A stretch of 64,000 nucleotides of DNA from Bradyrhizobium sp. 170 (GCF_023101085.1 NZ_CP064703.1:992001-1056000), one strand, 5' to 3'. Shown: positions 7,627 through 16,710, counted from the first letter of the stretch. Made by a program: numbers and translations. Notes: a model not told the origin generated them from the letters alone.

Positions 7627-8189
7627 ACGCACCGACAAATCTCTGGCTGATCCGCCACGCGCCGGTCGACGGCCCGCGCGGGGTGATTCACGGGCCCGAC
7701 GCGCCGGCCGATCTCGGCGATGCCACCGCCTTTGCCGCGCTCAAGGCCAGATTGCCGGGAGGCGCATTTGCGGTGTGCAGCCCGGCGCGCCGCACGCGGG
7801 AGACGGCCGAGAGACTGGGTCTCGTTGCGGTCGAACAGGCCGCGTTTCGCGAACAGGATTTTGGCGCGTGGACTGGACGGCGTCACAGCGAGATCGAACG
7901 CGAACTCGGGGCCGCGTATCACGAATTCTGGAAATCGCCAGGAAGCAACCGGCCGCCCGGCGGCGAAAGTTTCGTCGATCAGATCGCACGTGCGAGCGCA
8001 GGGCTTGCGCCGCTGCCCGCGGGCGACGCGATCCTCGTCGTGCATTCCGGCACCATTCGCGCCGTGCTCGCCATCGCGCTCGATCTTGCGCCCGAGCAGG
8101 CGCTGCGCTTCGTGATCGATCCGCTGTCGCTGACGCGTATCGACCGGCTCGAGAACGGCTGGCGCGTCGTTGCGGTGAATACGCGCTGA
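7623..8189 (+). CDS. cobC: Histidine phosphatase family protein, likely alpha-ribazole phosphatase
   Basis: A 188-residue member of the histidine phosphatase superfamily. The phosphohistidine motif appears as LIRHAPVD near residues 9-15, followed by SPARRTRETAE. The second catalytic His is in ILVVHSGTIRAVLA. The start codon overlaps the cobS stop (ATGA), so translation is coupled. Alpha-ribazole-5'-phosphate phosphatase activity is inferred from this position between CobT and CobS steps; the superfamily alone would also allow other phosphomonoesters. Length is close to known CobC proteins. Confidence 0.82.
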   Translation: MNAPTNLWLIRHAPVDGPRGVIHGPDAPADLGDATAFAALKARLPGGAFAVCSPARRTRETAERLGLVAVEQAAFREQDFGAWTGRRHSEIERELGAAYHEFWKSPGSNRPPGGESFVDQIARASAGLAPLPAGDAILVVHSGTIRAVLAIALDLAPEQALRFVIDPLSLTRIDRLENGWRVVAVNTR

Positions 8190-8203
8190 TGGATCAGAGA
8201 ATC

Positions 8204-8289
8204 GTAGGGTGGACAAAGCGAAGCGTGCCCACCATTCGATTTTCAGCAAGATGGTGGGCACGGCGCAAGTGCGCCTTTGCCCACCCTAC
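8204..8289. repeat. Palindromic intergenic repeat, family B, copy 2
   Basis: An 86 bp element with arms GTAGGGTGGACAAAGCG and CGCCTTTGCCCACCCTAC and the inner GCGTGCCCACCAT / ATGGTGGGCACGGC pair. It is near-identical to 5182-5268 and 39947-40032. It lies between the convergent cobC and SDR genes. Confidence 0.9.
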
Positions 8290-8303
8290 GAAGTCTGCGA
8301 AAT

Positions 8304-9092
8304 CTACCCGTTCCGGCGCTGGCCGCGCAGCGTCGGCAGGCCGATGCCGGCGGCATCAAAGCCGCCGTCGACGGCGAGAACCTGGCCGGTGATGTAGCTC
8401 GAGCGATCGCTGCACAGGAAGAAGATCGCTTCCGCCAGTTCCTCCTCGAGCCCGTAACGATTCAGCGGAATGGCGTCGTGATAGTCGGCGCGGATTTCAG
8501 GCGTGTGGACCTGCTTTGCCATCGCGGTTTCGACCGGGCCCGGCGCCACCGCGTTGACGCGAATGCCGATGGAGGCCAGTTCGACCGCAAGCTGTTTTGT
8601 GAGATGCGCGAGCCCGGCTTTGCTGGTGCCGTAGGCCGAGCGCAGCGTCGACGCGCGCACCGCCGAGATCGACGTGATGTTGACGATCGCGCCGCCGCCA
8701 TGTTCGCGCATCAAGGGCGCTGCCGCCTTGGTGCACAGGAACGGCCCGGTGAGGTTGACCTGCAGGATACGGCTCCAGTCTTCATCCGAGGTGTCGAGCA
8801 GCGGCGCGAACACCGCGATGCCGGCATTGTTGACCAGCGCGTCGAGCCGGCCGAAGCGTTCGCTCACGGTGGCCATGGCGGTTGCCACCGCCTTGGCGTC
8901 GGAGACGTCGCAATGCAGCGCCAGCGTGTTGTCGGGGTCGGTGAGGCCGGCGACCGCGCCGCGCAGCAATTCGCCCTCGATGTCGAGCAGCGCCACCCGC
9001 CAGCCCTCGGCGAGAAACCGTTTCGCCGTCGCCAGCCCAATGCCGCGCGCGGCGCCGGTGACGAGAGCAACTTTCTGCGGGGAGGGGGGCAT
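8304..9092 (-). CDS. SDR family oxidoreductase
   Basis: A 262-residue classical short-chain dehydrogenase/reductase. The cofactor motif TGAARGIG is near residue 14, NNAG near residue 90, and the catalytic Ser with YGTSK around residues 140-165. The end carries CSDRSSYITGQVLAVDGGFDA, typical of the family. The ATG at 9092 is used because residues before it (an Arg-rich stretch) do not belong to the fold; the ribosome site is weak. Substrate cannot be inferred; the neighbours do not define a pathway. Confidence 0.88.
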   Translation of the reverse strand: MPPSPQKVALVTGAARGIGLATAKRFLAEGWRVALLDIEGELLRGAVAGLTDPDNTLALHCDVSDAKAVATAMATVSERFGRLDALVNNAGIAVFAPLLDTSDEDWSRILQVNLTGPFLCTKAAAPLMREHGGGAIVNITSISAVRASTLRSAYGTSKAGLAHLTKQLAVELASIGIRVNAVAPGPVETAMAKQVHTPEIRADYHDAIPLNRYGLEEELAEAIFFLCSDRSSYITGQVLAVDGGFDAAGIGLPTLRGQRRNG

Positions 9093-9256
9093 GGGCGGGT
9101 CCGTTGGCGAGAGAAAGAATTTCCCGCTCCTATAACCCATGCCCCGTTCCGTGTCCCGGCCGCGGCGCAATGAAATTCAATGCAGATTTGGCCAGGCCCG
9201 ATGCGATACGGGAAAACCTCCCGTATCGGGTCAATGCGCCGGCCGATCGCGAGCCG

Positions 9257-10933
9257 TTACCGCTGCGCGATCGCCTTTGCTTCCGCGGCGGCGCGCTGCA
9301 TGCTCGACGACATCTCGCTGGTGACGGTGCTTTGTTCCTCGACCGCGGCTGCGGTTGCCGTGACGTATTCGCTGACGCCCTGGATCGCCTGCTTGATGCT
9401 GTCGAGCGCGCTCACGACGTCGCCGGAGATGCCGTTGAGATTTCCGATCTCCTGCCCGATCCTGTCGGTCGCCTGCTTGGCCTGGGTGGCGAGGTTCTTG
9501 ACCTCGGACGCCACCACGGCAAAGCCGCGCCCGGCCTCGCCGGCGCGCGCCGATTCGATCGTCGCGTTCAGCGCCAGCAGGTTGATCTGGCCGGTGATGT
9601 TGCCAATCAGTTCGACGATGCCGCTCATGGCCTGCGCCGCCTCGTTCAGGCGCTTGGCCTGGGCGTCGGCCGCCTCGACCCGCCCGACCGCGGTCGATGC
9701 CGTCTCGCGCGACTTGGTCATGGCTTCGGAGATTTCCCGCACGGAGGCGTTCAGTTCCTCCGCGCCGGCTGCTACCGATTCCATCATGCCGCGCACGCGC
9801 TCATTGCCCATGCGCACCAGCACCTGTGCGGTGGTGTCGGTGGCGTATTTGACGACCTTGAACGGCTTGCCGTTGAGATCGAGGATCGGATTGTAGGACG
9901 CCTGGATCCAGATCTCCTTGCCGTTCTTGCCAATCCGCTTGTATTCGGCGGCCTGATACTGGCCGCGGTTGAGCGACGTCCAGAATTCGCGATAGGCCGC
10001 GCCGTCGCGCTCGGACGGATCGACGAACATGCTGTGGTGCCGGCCGCGGATCTCGTCCAGCGCGTAACCGACCGTCTTGAGGAAGTTCTGGTTGGCGCCG
10101 ATGATGGTGCCGTCCATGTTGAATTCGATCACGGCCTGCGACTTGCTGATCGATGCGATCTGGCCGGCGAGGTCGGCGGTCGCCAATTTCTCCTTGGTGA
10201 CGTCGGTGGCGAACTTCACCACCCGGAACGGCTTGCCCTTCTCGTCGAGCACCGGGTTATAGGAGGCGAGGATCCAGACTTCGCGGCCGCCCTTGCCGAT
10301 CCGCTTGTACTCGGCCGACTGGTTTTCGCCGCGGTTGAGGCGTGCCCAGAACTCGCGATAGGCCGCGCTGTCACGCTCGGACGGATCGACGAACATGCTG
10401 TGATGCTTGCCCTGGATTTCGGCGAGCGTGTAGCCGAGTGCCTTCAGGAAGTTTTCGTTGGCGGTGACGATGGTGCCGTTCATTTCGAACGCAATGACTG
10501 CCTGCGCGCGGCTGATCGCGGCGATCTGGCCGGCGTCCTCCATGCTCTTGATCTTGCGCGCGGTGATGTCGGTCGCAAACTTCACGACCTTGAAAGGCTT
10601 GCCGTTGCCGTCGAGAACCGGGTTGTAGGTCGCCTGGATCCAGACTTCGCGGCCACCCTTGCCGATCCGCTTGTATTCGGCGGCCTGGTATTCGCCGCGC
10701 TTGAGCGCCGCCCAGAAATCGCGATACGCCGCACTGTCGCGCTCCGACGGATCGACGAACATGCTGTGATGCTTGCGCTGGATTTCGCCGAGCGTGTAGC
10801 CGAGGGCTTTCAGGAAATTGTCGTTGGCGGTGCGGATGGTGCCGTCCATATCGAACTCGATCACGGCCTGCGAGCGGCCGAGCGCGTCAGCCAGCGCCTT
10901 GTCTGAAGATGAATTCTTGAGAAATTGAAACAC
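9257..10933 (-). CDS. Methyl-accepting chemotaxis protein with three PAS domains, no membrane segment
   Basis: A 558-residue soluble chemoreceptor. Three PAS domains with PAC tails occupy about residues 18-126, 140-248 and 262-370, repeating with a period of 122 residues. [12 protein letters not shown] and AAEYKRIGK (SAEYKRIGK in the second copy) appear in each. The signalling part is short (about 370-558) and contains the hairpin tip region with [20 protein letters not shown]. There is no signal peptide, transmembrane helix or HAMP domain, so it should act in the cytoplasm. PAS domains of this type often hold heme, flavin or a small ligand. No che genes are nearby. It may respond to redox or metabolic state, but that is inference. 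Confidence 0.93.
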   Translation of the reverse strand: MFQFLKNSSSDKALADALGRSQAVIEFDMDGTIRTANDNFLKALGYTLGEIQRKHHSMFVDPSERDSAAYRDFWAALKRGEYQAAEYKRIGKGGREVWIQATYNPVLDGNGKPFKVVKFATDITARKIKSMEDAGQIAAISRAQAVIAFEMNGTIVTANENFLKALGYTLAEIQGKHHSMFVDPSERDSAAYREFWARLNRGENQSAEYKRIGKGGREVWILASYNPVLDEKGKPFRVVKFATDVTKEKLATADLAGQIASISKSQAVIEFNMDGTIIGANQNFLKTVGYALDEIRGRHHSMFVDPSERDGAAYREFWTSLNRGQYQAAEYKRIGKNGKEIWIQASYNPILDLNGKPFKVVKYATDTTAQVLVRMGNERVRGMMESVAAGAEELNASVREISEAMTKSRETASTAVGRVEAADAQAKRLNEAAQAMSGIVELIGNITGQINLLALNATIESARAGEAGRGFAVVASEVKNLATQAKQATDRIGQEIGNLNGISGDVVSALDSIKQAIQGVSEYVTATAAAVEEQSTVTSEMSSSMQRAAAEAKAIAQR

Positions 10934-11162
10934 GAGTGACCTCGTCCAAAGTGGTGTGAAATGGTGAGGCTGTGATCAATGCCAGTTCGAGCCTCGTCGC
11001 CCGGAATGGAACATTTGATCCGAAGGAAACAAGAATGCGTTAACGATGTCATCCGTAGAATGACGGATAGCATAGTAAAAACATAGACTTGCAAGATACA
11101 TCAGCACACGCCGCTCGCTGTGCGGGTGCAACGCACGGGGGGTGGATCAAGTCGGACACGAC

Positions 11163-11660
11163 TTACTTGCGGCGCACCACGCTCTCATACGCGGCCTGCA
11201 GTCGCTCGCCTACCGAGGGACCGGTTCGCCTGCGCCGCTTCGCGCCGAGATGGTTTTCGCGCAACTCGTCCATGAACTCCGCCCATAGTTTCGGGCCACC
11301 CTCGCTGAGCAGCCGCGCGCGGATGCCGAGCTCCTCGCTGACGGGGAGATATTTGTAACCCCAGGCCGCCATCTGCGCGAGAACCGGCAGCAGCTCGATG
11401 CCCTGTTCGGTCAGCGAATAGATTCCCTTCTGCTTGTGCGTGGGATCGTCCTCGCGGGTGATGATCTCCTCGTCGAGCAGGGTCTTCAGCCGGTCGGCGA
11501 GGATGTTGGAGGAGATGCCTTCCTCGGACTTCGTCAGCAGCTCGCGAAAATGCCGCCGGTTGCCGAACATCATGTCGCGGATGATGAGCAGGCTCCATTT
11601 ATCGCCGAGCACTTCCAGCGAGAGATTGATCGGGCAGCCGGAACGGCTGATGTCGGTCAT
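11163..11660 (-). CDS. HxlR family transcriptional regulator
   Basis: A 165-residue winged helix-turn-helix protein. It starts with CPINLSLEVLGDKWSLLIIRD, the HxlR signature with its N-terminal cysteine, and continues RHFRELLTKSEEGISSNILADRLK as the recognition region. The ATG at 11660 matches the family start; 31 upstream codons are ignored. It is divergent from the RibD-like reductase gene, with palindromes in the 114 bp between, so it probably controls that gene and itself. HxlR proteins often sense electrophiles or oxidants through the conserved cysteine. Confidence 0.88.
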   Translation of the reverse strand: MTDISRSGCPINLSLEVLGDKWSLLIIRDMMFGNRRHFRELLTKSEEGISSNILADRLKTLLDEEIITREDDPTHKQKGIYSLTEQGIELLPVLAQMAAWGYKYLPVSEELGIRARLLSEGGPKLWAEFMDELRENHLGAKRRRRTGPSVGERLQAAYESVVRRK

Positions 11661-11704
11661 GTTCGGTTCCAGACGGGCGGTCACGGCGCCCCAAAAAAAC
11701 TGCT

Positions 11705-11757
11705 TGCAATATTGCACCGGTTGCCTCAGGATACAACCAGTTGCAAATCGCAATCGG
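11705..11757. promoter_or_regulatory. Candidate HxlR operator region
   Basis: The divergent gap holds the perfect palindrome TGCAATATTGCA (11705-11716). Next come the inverted pair GGTTG/CAACC spaced by ten bases and TTGCAAATCGCAA just before the reductase gene. Half-sites share TTGCA and GGTTG. Position between the regulator and its likely target makes these candidate binding sites. Confidence 0.5.
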
Positions 11758-11774
11758 TTTTAGGGAGTGCTGCG

Positions 11775-12326
11775 ATGGCGAAGTTGATCATGTGGAATCT
11801 GATGACGCTGGATGGTTTCGTCGAAGGTCCAAACCGGGATATTTCCTGGCATTCCGACGTCTGGGGCGAGGAACTGGAGCAATTGTCGATCGAGCAGTTG
11901 AACGCTGCCGGCGGATTGCTGTTCGGCCGTGTCACCTACGAACTGATGGCAAATCACTGGCCGAGCGCGACCGGCGAAGTCGCCGATTTCATGAATGCCG
12001 CGCCGAAATACGTCTTCTCCCGCACGGTGAAAGCGTCCGGCTGGAACAACACGCGCATGTTCGATGCGGATGTGCTCGAGACCGTCGGCAGGCTGAAACG
12101 CGACAGCGCCAAGGATATTTTTCTGTTCGGCAGCGCCGATCTCGCCAGCAGCCTGATCCCGCACGGATTGATCGATGAGTTCCGCATCGCCGTGACCCCG
12201 GTCATTCTCGGTGGCGGAACGCCGCTGTTCAAGCCGGGCGAAAAGCGCAAGCTGAAGCTGATCGACAGCCGGCCATTGTCGACCGGCATCGTGATCCTGC
12301 GCTACGTGCCTACAGCGGCAGAATAA
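11775..12326 (+). CDS. Dihydrofolate reductase family protein (RibD C-terminal domain)
   Basis: A 183-residue protein with the RibD C-terminal/DHFR-like fold. It starts AKLIMWNLMTLDGFVEGPN, has GGLLFGRVTYELMANHWPS, and contains FGSADLASSLIPHGLIDEF and VTPVILGGGTPLF. Such stand-alone proteins are probably NADPH-dependent reductases of unknown substrate. The ATG at 11775 follows AGGGAG. It is divergent from the HxlR regulator and likely under its control. A second, longer RibD-like protein is encoded at 21189-21884. Confidence 0.85.
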   Translation: MAKLIMWNLMTLDGFVEGPNRDISWHSDVWGEELEQLSIEQLNAAGGLLFGRVTYELMANHWPSATGEVADFMNAAPKYVFSRTVKASGWNNTRMFDADVLETVGRLKRDSAKDIFLFGSADLASSLIPHGLIDEFRIAVTPVILGGGTPLFKPGEKRKLKLIDSRPLSTGIVILRYVPTAAE

Positions 12327-12388
12327 TCTTTGGCGCAGATGTCGGCGCGCGCGAACGCGGGCCGTCTTGTTACACCGGGAGTTTTTCC

Positions 12389-13042
12389 ATGTCGCTCACC
12401 CTGCATTTCCACCCGCTGGCCTCGTACTGCTGGAAGGCGCTGATCGCGCTGTACGAGAACGACACGCCGTTCACGCCGAACCTGGTCGATCTCGGCAATC
12501 CCGCCGAGCGCGCCGCGCTGGTGAAGCTGTGGGGAATCGGAAAATTTCCGGTGCTGCGCGACGATGCGCGGAACGAGACCGTGCCGGAGTCCAGCATCAT
12601 CGTCGAATATCTCGACAGGAACTACGGCGGCCGAACCCGCTTCATCTCGGACGATCCCGGCCGTGCCCTGCAGACGCGGCTGCGCGACCGCTTCTACGAT
12701 CTCTATGTGCATCTGCCGATGCAGAAGATCATGATTGACCGGCTGCGGCCTGCCGACAAGACGGATCCGCATGGCGTGGAAGAGGCGAGGGCGCAACTGC
12801 GGACCTCTTACGCCATGATCGAGCAGCAGATGGCACGCGGCGGCTGGGCGATGGGCGACGATTTCTCCCTCGCCGATTGCGCCGCGGCGCCGTCGCTGTT
12901 CTACGGCAACATGGCCGAGCCATTCGGCGGCGTGCACACGAATCTCGCGGCCTATCTCGAGCGGTTGAAGGTGCGTCCCTCATTCGCGCGCGTGATCAAA
13001 GAGGCTGAGCCCTATTTCCAGATGGTGCCCAAAGAGCGCTAA
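12389..13042 (+). CDS. Glutathione S-transferase family protein
   Basis: A 217-residue protein with an N-terminal thioredoxin-like domain (LHFHPLASYCWKALIALYEN ... GIGKFPVLRDD ... VPESSIIVEYLD). The C-terminal half is helical and contains GWAMGDDFSLADCAAAPSLFY. The Pro before the PVLRDD strand and the ES pair that bind glutathione are present. GGGAG lies 7 nt before the ATG. It is followed closely by an NTF2-like gene and is probably co-transcribed. It likely conjugates or isomerises small electrophiles; substrate unknown. Confidence 0.87.
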   Translation: MSLTLHFHPLASYCWKALIALYENDTPFTPNLVDLGNPAERAALVKLWGIGKFPVLRDDARNETVPESSIIVEYLDRNYGGRTRFISDDPGRALQTRLRDRFYDLYVHLPMQKIMIDRLRPADKTDPHGVEEARAQLRTSYAMIEQQMARGGWAMGDDFSLADCAAAPSLFYGNMAEPFGGVHTNLAAYLERLKVRPSFARVIKEAEPYFQMVPKER

Positions 13043-13055
13043 GAAGGAGCGTTGA

Positions 13056-13430
13056 GTGGTTCACGCTAGCAGGGAGGAGACGATCCGCCGGATATTTGCA
13101 GCCTATCTCGCCAACGATCGCGCGTTCGTCGAGAACGCGTTCAGCGAGGATTTTCGCTTCACCAGCCCCTATGACGATGCCATCGACAAGCCGACCTATT
13201 TCGAACGTTGCTGGAAGAACAGCGACTGGATCGAGCGGCACGAACTGGAGCGGATTTTCGTCGAAGGCGACGAGGCCTTCGTGACCTATCGTTGCGTCGC
13301 CAAAAGCGGCAGCACGTTTCGCAATACCGAGTTCGTCGTCTTCGAGGGCGACAAGGTGAAGCGCATCGACGTCTATTTCGGCGCGGCTTACGACAATGGC
13401 GCCTTCGTCAAGCAGCCGCCGCCGGCTTGA
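13056..13430 (+). CDS. Nuclear transport factor 2 (SnoaL-like) family protein
   Basis: A 124-residue alpha+beta barrel protein starting at GTG with AAGGAGC upstream. The layout is SREETIRRIFAAYLANDRAFVENAF, then DDFRFTSPYDDAI-like text, and ends VKRIDVYFGAAYDNGAF. This is typical of SnoaL/NTF2-like proteins, which include isomerases, dehydratases and non-enzymatic binding proteins. It lies 13 bp after the GST gene. Function is open. Confidence 0.82.
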   Translation: MVHASREETIRRIFAAYLANDRAFVENAFSEDFRFTSPYDDAIDKPTYFERCWKNSDWIERHELERIFVEGDEAFVTYRCVAKSGSTFRNTEFVVFEGDKVKRIDVYFGAAYDNGAFVKQPPPA

Positions 13431-13653
13431 TCGAACTGCCGGCTTGGCGCACCGGGCCCACGAAGGTTTCTCAGGATACTGTCGACCCGGCGGCTTATAG
13501 CGCCGCAACCGCCGCGCGTGATGTCCAGAAGCCGGTCAAATTACCTCAAAAATAATTTCCACCGACATGTCGGCGGCGTAAAAGCCCGCTCGTCTTGTTG
13601 ACGAAGGCCGTCGCGACAGTAGCCGGCCCAAGAGATCAAAACGGAGAATAACG

Positions 13654-14070
13654 ATGCGATTCATGGTGATTGTGAAGGCCAGCAAGGATACGGAAGCCGG
13701 CGTGATGCCGAGCACGGAACTGCTGACCGCGATGGGCAAGTTCAACGAGGAACTGGTGAAGGCCGGCGTGATGGAGGCGGGCGAGGGGCTGCATCCGACC
13801 ACGAAGGGCGCACGGATCAGGTATGGCAGCGGGCAGGGCAGCGTCAGCCGCGGCCCGTTCGCTCTCTCCGGCGATCTCGTCTGCGGCTTCTGGCTGATCA
13901 ACACCAAGTCGCTCGATGAAGCGATCGAATGGATGCAGCGCGCGCCGTTCGGCAATGGCGACGAGATCGAAATCCGCCAGGTGTTTGCCACGGAAGATTT
14001 CGGCGAAGCGCTCACCCCCGAACTGCGCGAGCAGGAAGAGCGGCTGCGGTCTCAGGTCGCGAAGAAGTGA
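13654..14070 (+). CDS. YciI/DGPF-domain family protein (first of tandem pair)
   Basis: A 138-residue YCII-related protein. It starts MRFMVIVKASKDTEAGVMPS and has ELVKAGVMEAGEGLHPTTKG, then VSRGPFALSGDLVCGFWLI and AIEWMQRAPFGNGDEIEIRQ. A related gene follows 30 bp downstream and shares the same order of motifs. GGAGAATAACG precedes the ATG. The family is named after E. coli YciI, but no enzyme activity is known for this branch. Such genes often accompany ECF sigma factors; the ECF42 gene here is 11 kb upstream. Confidence 0.83.
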   Translation: MRFMVIVKASKDTEAGVMPSTELLTAMGKFNEELVKAGVMEAGEGLHPTTKGARIRYGSGQGSVSRGPFALSGDLVCGFWLINTKSLDEAIEWMQRAPFGNGDEIEIRQVFATEDFGEALTPELREQEERLRSQVAKK

Positions 14071-14100
14071 CGGCAACTTGAAAAACAAGGAAACCCCACC

Positions 14101-14526
14101 ATGCGATTCATGATGCTGATGATCCCCCTGGGCTATGAGACCGCGCCGCCGGACGTCCAGCTCGACCCGGAACGGGTCAAGGCGATGATGAAGTACAACG
14201 AGGCGCTGAAGGAGGCCGGCGTGCTGATCGCACTCGACGGGCTGCATCCGCCGTCGGTGGGCGCGCGGGTTTCGTTTGCCACCGGCAAGCCTGTCGTCAC
14301 CGACGGCCCCTTCACCGAGGCCAAGGAAGTGCTCGGCGGCTACTGGATGATCAATGTGAAGTCGCGCGAGGAGGCGATCGCCTGGGCCAAGAAATGCCCG
14401 GCCTCCGAGAACGAAATCATCGAGATCCGCCAGGTGCAGGAGATGGCCGATTTCTCCGAAGAGGTGCGTGAGGCGGCCAAGGGCTTTGACAAGTTGCAGA
14501 AGGGAAATGCGCACAAGGCGCGGTGA
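14101..14526 (+). CDS. YciI/DGPF-domain family protein (second of tandem pair)
   Basis: A 141-residue paralogue of the preceding gene product. It starts MRFMMLMIPLGYETAPPDVQ and contains VTDGPFTEAKEVLGGYWMI, a clear DGPF motif, followed by SREEAIAWAKKCPASENEII. The two genes are 30 bp apart and certainly one transcript. The first copy has SRGPF where this one has TDGPF. They probably arose by tandem duplication and may act as a heterodimer, though nothing in the sequence proves it. Confidence 0.85.
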   Translation: MRFMMLMIPLGYETAPPDVQLDPERVKAMMKYNEALKEAGVLIALDGLHPPSVGARVSFATGKPVVTDGPFTEAKEVLGGYWMINVKSREEAIAWAKKCPASENEIIEIRQVQEMADFSEEVREAAKGFDKLQKGNAHKAR

Positions 14527-14694
14527 GTCTGGAGGCGCTGAAACAGGCTCCGCACGCCGTTCAGTCCTGAGTTTGCAAAGGTCTGCTATGCGGACAAACC
14601 GGACAGGGAACGGGGCCGTTTCAATCTCGGTGAGTTTGCCTCGACGGCTTGCCAGCCCCGCAGCCGAAGATTTTGGCCAAGGAGGAGCCTCACG

Positions 14695-15348
14695 ATGACC
14701 ATCACCATTACCGCCTTTGAGCGGTCACCCGATGGCGGCAAGGGGCTGGCGCGTGATACGCGCGTTCGCTGGGCGCTGGAGGAAGTGGGCCAACCTTACG
14801 AGGTTCGTCTTGTTTCGTTCAGGGCGATGAAGGAAGGCGCACATCTGGCGCTTCATCCTTTCGGGCAGATTCCGACCTTTGAGGAAGGCGATCTCGGCTT
14901 GTTCGAGACGGGGGCGATCGTGTTCCATATCGCGGAGCGCCATGCGGGCCTGCTGCCGGACGATGCGAATGCCCGGGCGCGCGCGATCACGTGGATGTTC
15001 GCCGCGCTCAGCACGGTGGAGCCGCCGATCCTTGAACTCGGAACCGCCAGGATCCTTGAGGGCGACAAGTCCTGGTCCGTGCAACGCATGCCTCTCGTCG
15101 AGGATCGCGTCCGTGACCGGCTGGGCCAACTTTCCCGTCGTCTTGGCGATGCCGACTGGCTCGATGGCGCGTTCAGCGCGGGCGACCTGATGATGGTGTC
15201 GGTGCTGCTCAGGTTGAAAGCGTCGGGTTTGCTGGACGAATATCCGAACCTCTCCGCCTATGTGGCCCGCGGCGAAGCGCGGCCCGCCTACAAGCGTGCC
15301 TTCGACGCTCAATTGGCGGTCAACACAGGCAAACCACCGACCGGCTGA
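14695..15348 (+). CDS. Glutathione S-transferase family protein
   Basis: A 217-residue GST. It starts MTITITAFERSPDGGKGLARDTRVRW, a longer lead-in than usual before the first helix. Then come HPFGQIPTFEEGDLGLFETGAIVFHI with the cis-Pro and the Glu-Thr pair of the glutathione site, and the helical domain with WLDGAFSAGDLMMVSVLLRLK. It lies in the GST/YCII cluster and is separate from the GST at 12389, with which it shares only the fold. Substrate unknown. Confidence 0.87.
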   Translation: MTITITAFERSPDGGKGLARDTRVRWALEEVGQPYEVRLVSFRAMKEGAHLALHPFGQIPTFEEGDLGLFETGAIVFHIAERHAGLLPDDANARARAITWMFAALSTVEPPILELGTARILEGDKSWSVQRMPLVEDRVRDRLGQLSRRLGDADWLDGAFSAGDLMMVSVLLRLKASGLLDEYPNLSAYVARGEARPAYKRAFDAQLAVNTGKPPTG

Positions 15349-15450
15349 TTGAGGTCCGGCTCGAAGTCGCCATCCGGGTTTTTCGTACAGTTTATGGGTC
15401 CTGACCCAGAGCCTATCGCGATCCGTCAACCGCAAGAGAGGAGAAACCCT

Positions 15451-15816
15451 ATGAGCACCAACGATACGTTCCTCGCCGTCTTTCTCGGCAGCAAGACCAG
15501 CGCGAAAATGGCGGCCTGGAATGCGCTGCCTGAAGCTGAGCGGCGCGCCAGGGAGGCGCAGGGAATAGCGGCATGGAAGGCTTGGGTCGAAAAACACCAG
15601 GCGGCGCTCGTCGCCATGGGTGGCCCGCTCGGCAAGACCAAGAAGGTCGATTCAAACGGTATTGCTGACATCGCCAACGAGATGGGCGCCTTCACGGTGG
15701 TGCGCGCCGGCTCGCATGAGGCCGCCGCGAAGCTGTTCGAGAACCACCCGCACTTTGCGATCTTTCCCGGCGAGCGCGTGGAGATCATGCCGGTCCTCCC
15801 GATCCCCGGCGGTTAG
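15451..15816 (+). CDS. YCII-related domain protein
   Basis: A 121-residue protein with a strong ribosome site (GAGAGGAG) and ATG at 15451. Key text: DTFLAVFLGSKTSAKMAAWN, KHQAALVAMGGPLGKTKKVD, GAFTVVRAGSHEAAAKLFEN and HFAIFPGERVEIMPVLPIPGG. The arrangement is that of YCII-related proteins, more distant from the 13654/14101 pair. It follows the GST gene by 100 bp. Function unknown. Confidence 0.8.
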   Translation: MSTNDTFLAVFLGSKTSAKMAAWNALPEAERRAREAQGIAAWKAWVEKHQAALVAMGGPLGKTKKVDSNGIADIANEMGAFTVVRAGSHEAAAKLFENHPHFAIFPGERVEIMPVLPIPGG

Positions 15817-15861
15817 ACCCGGGCCGCTAGGCCCCGGGCGGTTAGGACCCGGGCGGTTGGA
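15804..15861. repeat. Short tandem GC-rich repeats at the gene end
   Basis: Four imperfect units of 13-16 bp with the core CCCGGGCGGTTAG lie in tandem, the first overlapping the stop codon of the YCII gene. Each unit contains the palindrome CCCGGG or CCCCGG. They may slow polymerase or mark slipped-strand expansion. Confidence 0.6.
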
Positions 15862-15947
15862 ATCGTCCGGAAATTGCGCCGCCCCGCACGCCGTTAATCT
15901 TGATGAACGCCCGTTAACGGCCTCAAAATAAGTGACCTTTTCAGCCG

Positions 15948-15974
15948 GCTCATGTAAAAGCCTTTCACATGAGC
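15948..15974. promoter_or_regulatory. Palindrome over the TetR gene start, candidate autoregulatory operator
   Basis: GCTCATGTAAAAG and CTTTCACATGAGC form 13 bp arms around one central base with a single mismatch. The right arm covers the ATG of the regulator gene. The half-site core ATGTAAA recurs in a second palindrome at 16738-16756. Confidence 0.65.
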
Positions 15975-16682
15975 TGGCGAAAGGACCAAGGCCGCAGCGA
16001 GCGCGGCTACCATCACGGCAATCTGAAAGAGGCGTTGCTGCAGGCGGCGCTCGGCCTGATCGCCGAGAAAGGCGCGGCCGGCTTCACCTTCGCCGACGCC
16101 GCGCGGATGGCCGGCGTCAGCCCCGCTGCGCCCTACCGGCATTTCCGCGATCGCGAGGAACTGCTGTCCTCGATCGCCCAGCGCGGCTTCGAGCAGTTCG
16201 AAGCGCTGCTGACGCAGGCCTGGGACGACGGCCGCCCGGACACGGTTACGGCGTTCGAACGGGTCGGCAAGGCCTATCTGGCCTTCGCGCGCAACGAGCC
16301 CGCTTTCTATTCGGCGATGTTCGAATCCGGGCTCCCCGTCGATGCAAACCCTACATTGATGGCGGCCAGCGAGCGCGCGTTCGCGATCATTCGCGCCGCT
16401 GCCGAGCGGCTCGCCGCGCTGGCGCCGCCCGGCATGCCGCGACCGCCGGCGTTGATGATGGCGCTGCATATCTGGTCGATGTCGCACGGGGTCGCCTCGC
16501 TGTTTGGCCGCGGCGACGCCGCGCGGCGCAAACTGCCGATGTCGCCGGAAGAACTCCTGGAAGCCGAAGTGCTGATCTACCTGCGCGGCCTCGGTTTCCC
16601 GACCGACCGCCGGCCACCGGACCAGAAACCGTCAGGCCCGCCGCCCGTGCCGCCTGCCGGCCCTTGGGGAACTCCCAAATAA
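15969..16682 (+). CDS. TetR/AcrR family transcriptional regulator
   Basis: A 237-residue repressor. The DNA-binding domain is GYHHGNLKEALLQAALGLIAEKG, then FTFADAARMAGVSPAAPYRHF as the helix-turn-helix. A WHG-type ligand domain follows (NEPAFYSAMFES ... MMALHIWSMSHGVASLFGRG). The end is Pro-rich. Its start codon sits inside a 27 bp palindrome, so it probably represses itself. A similar palindrome lies before the DUF2852 gene 100 bp downstream, a likely second target. No convincing ribosome site precedes the ATG. Confidence 0.9.
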   Translation: MSWRKDQGRSERGYHHGNLKEALLQAALGLIAEKGAAGFTFADAARMAGVSPAAPYRHFRDREELLSSIAQRGFEQFEALLTQAWDDGRPDTVTAFERVGKAYLAFARNEPAFYSAMFESGLPVDANPTLMAASERAFAIIRAAAERLAALAPPGMPRPPALMMALHIWSMSHGVASLFGRGDAARRKLPMSPEELLEAEVLIYLRGLGFPTDRRPPDQKPSGPPPVPPAGPWGTPK

Positions 16683-16710
16683 ATTTTCGAGGGTGCGGCC
16701 AGCCGCCCGC

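Noticed and set aside
9104..10906. 600-codon frame on the plus strand across the chemoreceptor
   Set aside because: It shows apparent triplication only because the PAS repeats lie on the other strand; no domain fits.
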